Notes under the pieces: generated by a model | The model's database searches: none | Told to the model about the DNA's origin: nothing | Seen by the model: the letters and a program-made list of their open reading frames with translations, nothing else | Position numbers and translations under genes: made by a program | In this document: piece by piece, positions 13,486-18,062 of the stretch | Numbering within the stretch: the first letter of the stretch is position 1 | How the letters are laid out: each line of letters opens with the position of its first letter | Assembly (NCBI GenBank): GCA_013316495.1 | Contig: WSMP01000016.1 | Span: forward strand, 1-18,062 | Direction: 5' to 3' | DNA from: Angelakisella sp. | GTDB lineage: Bacteria; Bacillota; Clostridia; Oscillospirales; Ruminococcaceae | Length of the DNA stretch: 18,062 nucleotides

Positions 13486-15074
13486 TGGCTATATATGCAA
13501 AAGGTAGCGACGGCATCCGCCGCCTTGTGGCAGGAAATAGTGATGGGGATATGGCCCTGATGTCTCCAAGGCACTATGTTGGGGAGGCCACAATTCCCAC
13601 CCGCGCGACAGACGTTTTAGCACCCAGCTGGGAGGGGAAGAGCACAGTGACCGGAACTCCCAGCCCGAACAACCCTGCCACCATCACAGGGGTTTCTTTT
13701 GCAGCCACAGCCATCAGCCCGGATGGACAGACCCGGAGCGTGGACTTTGGTTTTACCGGGTACAGCCTGCCAGATGGCGTAAGGGATACATATGACGGAG
13801 TGCGGGGGGACTTTGTGCAGCGGGTGGGAAAGCTGGTGCTGGATGGGACGGAAATCTGGACAACTCACAGCAAATTTTATGTGATAGAAAATACATATAA
13901 GATATATTCTCAAGCCATAGCTACACATTTGGGATTTGATGACGATGAACTTGATGATATTTTTGTCAAAGGCTTTTATTTCAATAATTTAGGATGGTTA
14001 GTTGTAAATTATGATAATGGAGCAGAAGGTGTAGACAATTTCAAATCCTGGCTTGCCGCCCAGGCTGCCGCAGGCACTCCTGTCACCGTCTACTATGAGC
14101 TGGCCCAGCCTATCGCTTACAACCGCAAAGTGGACATCACCGCCTTTGATGGACGGACCACCGTCACCGGTGCAGACGCTGTGGATGTTCTTGAAGGACG
14201 GGTCCTGCGGGTAGCAGATTGCCTGCCATTTGAGATTGTGCGGAGTAATCGGAATTTAGCACTGAATCCATATTTTGAAATAAACCAAAGAGGCCTAAAT
14301 ACATATAACACAACTGGATATTGTGTAGATGGTTGGCATTTGTGGTCAACAACTAATGTTGGTACAGTAAAACCGACATATCCAGGGATAGACATCATCG
14401 CAGACGAAAATCAACAAGTTGTAATAGAACAAAAAATAGAAAACATAGAGCATTTTATAGGGTATCCATATACATTTTCTATTTTAATAACAAGGATTAC
14501 TGGACATTTTACTTTACAACTGACTACCGTATCAGAAGTACGTATTACTAACCCTGGCCTTTATTATTTAACTGCTATTATACCAGAAGGTTCAACGGTT
14601 CAAAACACGATGTTCAGATTGTTTACGTTAGGAAAAACCAACCTCCATTGCGCCGGAATAAAACTCGAAAAAGGAACCGAACAAACCCTAGCCCGAAAAA
14701 TCGGTGACCAGTGGGTTCTCAATGACCCGCCGCCGGACCCCACGCTGGAACTGCTTAAGTGCCAGCGATATCAATGCGTAATTCCGTTTGGAGTTGGACA
14801 GCCAATTTCCAATGTTATTGTGGATGGCAATGGAAGTGCTTACTTCCCAATATATTTGCCTGTACAGATGCGCCTAGATATCGCAAAAATAGAAATCCAG
14901 GGCAATCTTAGAACTCGTATTGCAGGCGGTGGATATCGCAACTGCGAACTAGATGGCACTGCTAGTTTACAAGCTAATATCTGTAATCTACGAGCTTATG
15001 GACTTGAGACTAATACTGCTTGCGGACTTGATTCCGATACAGGCGGAAAAATCATCGTGGATGAAAATCTGTAG
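13485..15074 (+). CDS. Receptor-binding tail fibre protein
   Basis: ATG at 13485 overlaps the upstream stop and follows AAGGAGG (13471-13477); the 529-aa product starts MAIYAKGSDGIRRL. An N-terminal attachment part (1-40) leads into a beta-rich module ending TPVTVYYELAQPIAY (about 204). The C-terminal half has NLALNPYFEINQRG (about 254) and KIGDQWVLND...LLKCQRYQ (about 404-428), both typical of tail-fibre receptor-binding domains in Firmicutes phages and tailocins. Bases 13860-14050 and 14240-14700 are far AT-richer than neighbouring DNA, a sign of cassette exchange. It should fix target specificity; the receptor cannot be inferred. Confidence 0.8.
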   Translation: MAIYAKGSDGIRRLVAGNSDGDMALMSPRHYVGEATIPTRATDVLAPSWEGKSTVTGTPSPNNPATITGVSFAATAISPDGQTRSVDFGFTGYSLPDGVRDTYDGVRGDFVQRVGKLVLDGTEIWTTHSKFYVIENTYKIYSQAIATHLGFDDDELDDIFVKGFYFNNLGWLVVNYDNGAEGVDNFKSWLAAQAAAGTPVTVYYELAQPIAYNRKVDITAFDGRTTVTGADAVDVLEGRVLRVADCLPFEIVRSNRNLALNPYFEINQRGLNTYNTTGYCVDGWHLWSTTNVGTVKPTYPGIDIIADENQQVVIEQKIENIEHFIGYPYTFSILITRITGHFTLQLTTVSEVRITNPGLYYLTAIIPEGSTVQNTMFRLFTLGKTNLHCAGIKLEKGTEQTLARKIGDQWVLNDPPPDPTLELLKCQRYQCVIPFGVGQPISNVIVDGNGSAYFPIYLPVQMRLDIAKIEIQGNLRTRIAGGGYRNCELDGTASLQANICNLRAYGLETNTACGLDSDTGGKIIVDENL

Positions 15075-15095
15075 CATCTAAAAGGAGTGTTTCCC

Positions 15096-15276
15096 ATGCC
15101 CGAAAAATGCACCAATAACCCTCGTGACTGTCCCATGCTCCCGCAAATCGAAGCGTTGGAATAATATAAAGTACAAACCTGCAAAGTGATAGGGGTTTTC
15201 GGCGGACAAGCTCATCAGCAACCCTAGCGCTATCATAGGGTTTATTCTGGCATACATAGAATTGAAGCTGAAATAA
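15096..15276 (+). pseudogene. Broken XhlA-like membrane protein of the lysis module
   Basis: AAAGGAG (15082-15088) precedes an ATG whose product stops after 22 codons: MPEKCTNNPRDCPMLPQIEALE. Small proteins starting with such a CxNNPxDCP pattern followed by a coiled coil and a membrane segment (XhlA/hemolysin type) commonly precede holins in Clostridia phages. After the TAA (15162-15164) the same frame continues YKVQTCKVIGVFGG. A different frame supplies a plausible end, DKLISNPSAIIGFILAYIELKLK in two pieces, with a membrane segment and stop at 15274. I read this as an internally deleted or frameshifted gene. The 22-aa peptide may still be translated. Confidence 0.5.
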
Positions 15277-15293
15277 AAAGGAAGGTACATAAC

Positions 15294-15602
15294 ATGGAAA
15301 ACATCAAAACAATTAAACTTGCAGTAACAGGGTTCTTTGCCCTTCTCTCCTCCTGGCTGGGGATGCTGGCGGCGCCCATGTATATCCTGGTTCTGCTGAA
15401 TATGGCGGACTATGCCACCGGCTTTGTGGCAGCCCCCTACCGGGGCGAAAAGCGCAGTTCGGAGGTTGGCTTCCGGGGTATCGCTAAGAAGTGCTGCATG
15501 TGGCTGCTGGTGGCTCTGGGCGGGGTGTTGGATTGGCTGGTGACCTACGCCAAGGCCGCTCTGGCGGCGAAGATTCTTGCGGCAAAAAGGGCACTAGGGT
15601 AG
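15294..15602 (+). CDS. Phage holin, short C terminus
   Basis: The 102-aa protein follows AAGGAAGG and shows two or three hydrophobic segments (about 8-27, 28-47 and 66-87). It carries the motif LLNMADYATGFVAA and the FRGIAKK loop of the toxin-secretion/phage-lysis holin family (Phage_holin_4). Members I know are usually about 130-150 aa, with a further hydrophobic segment and a charged tail after the WLVTY region; here the end is AAKILAAKRALG. It looks truncated, and no amidase or other lysin follows before the terminator at 15648. Whether it still forms membrane lesions is uncertain. Confidence 0.75.
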   Translation: MENIKTIKLAVTGFFALLSSWLGMLAAPMYILVLLNMADYATGFVAAPYRGEKRSSEVGFRGIAKKCCMWLLVALGGVLDWLVTYAKAALAAKILAAKRALG

Positions 15603-15647
15603 CGGTTCGGTTTTTCGGTTACAAACAAAACAGAGAAGCAAAATGAA

Positions 15648-15683
15648 AAAACTCCATGGATTGTTATAGATCCACGGAGTTTT
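15648..15683 (+). terminator. Terminator of the tail operon
   Basis: AAAACTCCATGGAT pairs with ATCCACGGAGTTTT (14 bp, one mismatch) around an 8-nt loop. The A/T-rich base makes it usable in both directions. It lies 45 bp after the holin stop and closes the element on the right. Confidence 0.8.
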
Positions 15684-15750
15684 CTGTCGGTGTAAAAATA
15701 CTATGGATGCTTAGACTCCAGGCAGTTACTAGGATTCTATACAAAGGTAA

Positions 15751-15772
15751 GGCCCCCTCTTTCGAGGGGGCC
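15751..15772 (-). terminator. Terminator of the tRNA-Val transcript
   Basis: Perfect 9-bp stem GGCCCCCTC / GAGGGGGCC with a TTTC loop (GAAA on the minus strand). It is followed on the minus strand by ttaccttt and lies 29 bp past the tRNA 3' end. The T-run is poor, so confidence is moderate. Confidence 0.6.
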
Positions 15773-15801
15773 AAGTAGGGCGTGCCTCGGCGGCTACGCC
15801 G

Positions 15802-15877
15802 TGGTGGGCGGTAAGGGACTTGAACCCCTGACCCCCTGCACGTCAAGCAGGTGCTCTTCCAGCTGAGCTAACCGCCC
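15802..15877 (-). tRNA. tRNA-Val (anticodon GAC)
   Basis: On the minus strand the acceptor arms GGGCGGT and ACCGCCC pair over 7 bp. The D arm region is TTAGCTCAGCTGGAAGAGC, the anticodon stem CCTGC/GCAGG with loop TTGACGT gives anticodon GAC (GUC/GUU valine codons). The T loop is GTTCAAG. The discriminator A (15805) and an encoded CCA (15804-15802) complete 76 nt. Its 3' end faces the phage-tail element, the usual orientation for a tRNA used as a phage integration site, but no duplicated 3' end was found at the left border. Confidence 0.97.
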
Positions 15878-15907
15878 GTCCTATCTGTCTTCGCTGACAG
15901 CTTTTAT

Positions 15908-15936
15908 ATTATACACGACCCAAAATAAAAAATCAA
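15908..15936 (-). promoter_or_regulatory. Promoter of tRNA-Val
   Basis: On the minus strand: TTGATT (15936-15931), a 17-bp spacer and TATAAT (15913-15908), about 30 bp before the mature tRNA 5' end. Only one short hairpin (CTGTC/GACAG) lies between. Confidence 0.85.
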
Positions 15937-16023
15937 GCCCCATTTTTTATTTTCCCTCTCTTCTGTGGACTTTTCATAAATAGTAGAAATAATCCTTGTA
16001 AAATACTGACAAAGACCCGATAT

Positions 16024-16225
16024 TATAATAGCGGCATGCTGCTGCGGTCAGGCCCGACCCTGCCTTCGGCCTCACCTTTTCCGGGAATCCCAGTGAATGC
16101 CTGGAGTTTTGACCCGTTTTATGCTATAATAGCGGGGTGCCCTCGTGGTCTCGCCCTACACGGCCTTCGGCCTTACATCTTCCGGAAATCCCAGTAGGTG
16201 TCTGGAGGCCAGGGCCGTTTTATGC
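16024..16225. repeat. Tandem imperfect 101-bp repeats carrying TATAAT boxes
   Basis: Units 16024-16124 and 16125-16225 align without gaps, 75 of 101 bases identical by my count. Each begins TATAATAGCGG, contains CCTTCGGCC and AATCCCAGT, then CTGGAG, and ends GTTTTATGC. A third TATA box follows at 16226. The 409-bp gap between the tRNA and ruvC (15878-16286) holds only the tRNA promoter and this array; no gene is seen. Confidence 0.85.
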
Positions 16226-16236
16226 TATACTATAAT
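16223..16236 (+). promoter_or_regulatory. Probable ruvCAB promoter (extended -10)
   Basis: TGCTATACTATAAT holds an extended -10 TGC-TATACT (16223-16231) overlapping a TATAAT (16231-16236). An identical TGC-TATAAT lies 101 bp upstream (16122-16130). The -35 positions are weak, as is usual for extended -10 promoters. Transcription would start about 45-50 bp before the ruvC ATG. Confidence 0.6.
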
Positions 16237-16286
16237 AGTTTATGGTTTTCTCCTAAATGATGGAGAGACAGGAAGGGGGGCGTACT

Positions 16287-16790
16287 ATGCGGGTATTCGG
16301 CATCGATCCTGGATATGCCATTGTGGGCTGCGGCGTGGTGGACTGCCAACGGGGGAAATACCGGATGGTGGATTATGGGGCCATCACTACCCCGGCGGGG
16401 ATGGAGATGGGCCAGCGCCTCTTGACCATCTATGACCAGCTTACCATCGCTTTGGAAAAGTACCGCCCGGAGGCTGTGGCTATCGAGCAGCTCTTTGCCA
16501 CCCACAATCAGACCACCGTGATGGGAGTGGCCCAGGCCAGGGGGGTTATCCTCCTCTGCTGCCAGCAGCACCAGCTGCCGGTTTACGAATATACCCCCAT
16601 GCAGGTGAAGATGGCGGTGGTGGGTTACGGGGTGGCGGAGAAAAAACAGGTGATGGAGATGACCAAAAATCTCCTGAATCTTCAGGAAATTCCAAAGCCG
16701 GACGACGCCGCCGATGCCCTGGCAATTGCTATCTGTCACGGCAATGTGGGAGGCTCGCTCCTCTTCCAAAAAAATTTGAAGCTGAGGTAA
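16287..16790 (+). CDS. ruvC: Crossover junction endodeoxyribonuclease RuvC
   Basis: RuvC cuts Holliday junctions symmetrically once RuvAB has branch-migrated them. ATG at 16287 follows GGAAGGGGGG (16271-16280) and gives 167 aa, the family length. An in-frame ATG at 16257 would add ten non-conserved residues and lacks an RBS. The four acidic catalytic residues are visible: Asp7 (FGIDPG), Glu67 (AIEQLF), Asp140 and Asp143 (KPDDAADALA). It heads the ruvC-ruvA-ruvB operon, with 7 bp to ruvA. No LexA-box-like palindrome is evident upstream. Confidence 0.96.
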   Translation: MRVFGIDPGYAIVGCGVVDCQRGKYRMVDYGAITTPAGMEMGQRLLTIYDQLTIALEKYRPEAVAIEQLFATHNQTTVMGVAQARGVILLCCQQHQLPVYEYTPMQVKMAVVGYGVAEKKQVMEMTKNLLNLQEIPKPDDAADALAIAICHGNVGGSLLFQKNLKLR

Positions 16791-16797
16791 TACCATT

Positions 16798-17415
16798 ATG
16801 ATCTACAGCGTCACCGGAAAACTGATTGCTATGGAACCGGGCTTTGCGGTGGTGGAAGCCGGCGGGATAGGCTACCGCTGCTCCACCACCACCAGTACCC
16901 TGGCGAAGCTCCCCAACCGGGGGAAGGAGGTCACCCTTCTCACCCATCTCTATCTGCGGGAGGATGTGCTGGAGCTTTTTGGCTTTTACACCGAGGAGGA
17001 GCTGCGGTGCTTCCGCCTGCTCATTGGGGTGAGCGGAGTGGGCCCCAAGGTGGCGCTGGCCATCCTTTCCGTCCTGACCCCGCAAAAGCTGATGCTGGCC
17101 ATCGCTGCCGGGGACGCCAAGGCGGTGAAGGTCCCCGGCGTGGGTCCCAAAATCAGCCAGCGCATCATCCTGGAGCTGCGGGACAAGTTTACCACCGAGG
17201 ATCTGGCCGGGGGAATTTCCGCCGGGAGCGGAAGCGATTTCTCCTTCCTGGCTGGCAGCGAGGCTCCCTCCGCCCAGGGGGAGGCGGTGGCCGCCCTGGT
17301 CTCCCTGGGGTACAGCCAAACCGAGGCCGCCGCCGCTATCGCCAAGCTGGACCCGGCTCTGCCGGTGGATGAACTCATTAAAGGGGCGCTCAAGCGCCTT
17401 TCCAGGGGGGTGTAA
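16798..17415 (+). CDS. ruvA: Holliday junction branch migration protein RuvA
   Basis: RuvA tetramers bind the Holliday junction and load RuvB rings. The 205-aa protein has the OB-fold domain I (1-62, MIYSVTGKLI ... LFGFY). Domain II has two helix-hairpin-helix motifs (LIGVSGVGPKVALAIL at 75-90; KVPGVGPKISQRIILEL at 111-127). A linker leads to domain III (about 157-203), which contacts RuvB. GAGG at the end of ruvC serves as its RBS. It is 3 bp from the ruvB start, so translation is probably coupled. Confidence 0.96.
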   Translation: MIYSVTGKLIAMEPGFAVVEAGGIGYRCSTTTSTLAKLPNRGKEVTLLTHLYLREDVLELFGFYTEEELRCFRLLIGVSGVGPKVALAILSVLTPQKLMLAIAAGDAKAVKVPGVGPKISQRIILELRDKFTTEDLAGGISAGSGSDFSFLAGSEAPSAQGEAVAALVSLGYSQTEAAAAIAKLDPALPVDELIKGALKRLSRGV

Positions 17416-17418
17416 CCG

Positions 17419-18062
17419 GTGGGGATGTTTGATAAGGACAGCGACTTTGAAAACCGCATTGTCACTGCCGAATACACCAGGGACGACAGCGAGGCGGAAA
17501 ATTCCCTCCGCCCCAAAAGCCTGGAAGAATATGTGGGCCAGGAAAAGGCCAAGGAGAACCTGCGGGTCTTCATCGAGGCGGCCAAGCTCCGGGGAGAGCC
17601 CCTGGACCATGTCCTCCTCTATGGGCCGCCGGGGCTGGGAAAGACCACCCTCTCCGGCATCATCGCCGCCGAAATGGGGGTGAACCTGCGCACCACCTCC
17701 GGCCCCGCCATCGAAAAGCCGGGGGACCTGGCCGCCCTCCTCACCAATCTGGAGGAGGGGGATATCCTCTTTATTGACGAGATTCACCGCCTCAACCGCA
17801 GCGTGGAGGAGGTTCTCTATCCCGCTATGGAGGATTACGCCCTGGATATCATCCTGGGGAAAGGCCCTTCCGCCCGCTCCATTCGCATCGACCTGCCCCG
17901 GTTCACCCTGGTGGGAGCCACCACCAGGGCGGGACAGCTCACCGGTCCCTTGCGGGACCGCTTTGGGGTGATTTTCCGCCTGGAGCTTTACACGCCGGAG
18001 GAGCTGACCCGCATTATCACCCGCAGCGCCGGCATTCTGGGCATCGCCTGCGACCCTACCGG
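17419..18062 (+). CDS. ruvB: Holliday junction branch migration ATPase RuvB, 3' end off the window
   Basis: RuvB is the AAA+ hexameric motor of branch migration. I favour GTG at 17419, 8 bp after AGGGGGG (17404-17410); the in-frame ATG at 17425 is the alternative and loses two residues. Numbered from that ATG, visible features are the SLRPKSLEEYVGQ start, Walker A GPPGLGKT (67-74), Walker B LFIDEIH (115-121) and the GATTRAG sensor region (164-170). About 212 of the usual 330-345 residues are present; the rest, including most of the winged-helix domain, is outside the window. Confidence 0.95.
   Translation, partial: MGMFDKDSDFENRIVTAEYTRDDSEAENSLRPKSLEEYVGQEKAKENLRVFIEAAKLRGEPLDHVLLYGPPGLGKTTLSGIIAAEMGVNLRTTSGPAIEKPGDLAALLTNLEEGDILFIDEIHRLNRSVEEVLYPAMEDYALDIILGKGPSARSIRIDLPRFTLVGATTRAGQLTGPLRDRFGVIFRLELYTPEELTRIITRSAGILGIACDPT

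Noticed and set aside
4973..15074. Contractile (R-type) tailocin, type VI secretion or extracellular contractile injection system
   Set aside because: No sheath, LysM-type hub adaptor, baseplate wedge or AAA+ ATPase gene is seen. Dit, Tal and BppU indicate a non-contractile siphovirus tail.
13485..15074. Diversity-generating retroelement acting on the fibre
   Set aside because: No reverse transcriptase gene and no template repeat resembling the fibre 3' end were seen in the window; the variable composition is in the middle, not at the 3' end.
3593..15602. Complete, mobile prophage
   Set aside because: No integrase, excisionase, replication, terminase, portal, protease, capsid or neck gene is present between the flanking housekeeping genes, and no flanking direct repeat was found.
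15802..15877. Left-side duplicate of the tRNA-Val 3' end as attL
   Set aside because: I scanned 3241-3592 and 4235-4340 by eye for the T-arm and acceptor sequence and found no match.
16729..17787. Minus-strand open frame (352 codons) opposite ruvA/ruvB
   Set aside because: Lies opposite clearly conserved RuvA and RuvB; His/Gly-rich composition typical of an antisense shadow.

Overview
The window is high-GC DNA from what is most likely a Gram-positive Clostridia genome (Oscillospiraceae-like gut bacterium). The grounds are strong AGGAGG-type ribosome binding sites, TTGACA/TATAAT promoters, a Firmicutes-type TepA/ClpP-like protease and a ruvC-ruvA-ruvB order. No 16S rRNA or species marker is present, so the genus is not resolved.

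Layout. (1) 1-3240 is chromosomal housekeeping DNA: a TepA/ClpP-like protease (minus, cut by the left edge), a 541-bp intergenic region full of inverted repeats, rsmA/ksgA (plus), a shared terminator, and a convergent membrane SPFH/prohibitin-family gene. (2) 3593-15602 is a compact phage-tail element with no integrase, terminase, portal, capsid, neck or contractile sheath gene. It begins with a LexA/CI-like repressor (minus). The divergent control region holds two back-to-back sigma-A promoters and three CACG-N3-CGTG operators. Rightward follow a 40-aa protein, a structured leader with a terminator, and a 65-aa ORF that looks like a leftover N terminus of a capsid scaffold protein. Then comes a complete siphovirus tail module: tail tube, tail assembly chaperone with a -1 frameshift site, tape measure, Dit, Tal, a BppU/collar fibre and a receptor-binding fibre. 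The end is eroded: a broken XhlA-like ORF and a short holin, with no lysin. (3) 15648-15936 holds terminators and a tRNA-Val(GAC) gene on the minus strand. (4) 16024-18062 holds a tandem 101-bp repeat, each unit carrying a TATAAT box, followed by ruvC, ruvA and ruvB (cut by the right edge).

How it works together (inference). The repressor has a Cys-Gly cleavage site with the Ser/Lys dyad of RecA-stimulated self-cleaving repressors. DNA damage would therefore relieve repression of the rightward promoter and switch on a tail-only gene set. The simplest reading is an F-type (non-contractile) tailocin, like Listeria monocins in kind, that arose from a prophage by loss of its head genes. The scaffold remnant marks the deletion scar. 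The intact long tail reading frames, with the frameshift signal preserved, argue that the tail is under selection. The damaged lysis end argues either that lysis is supplied from elsewhere or that decay has begun.
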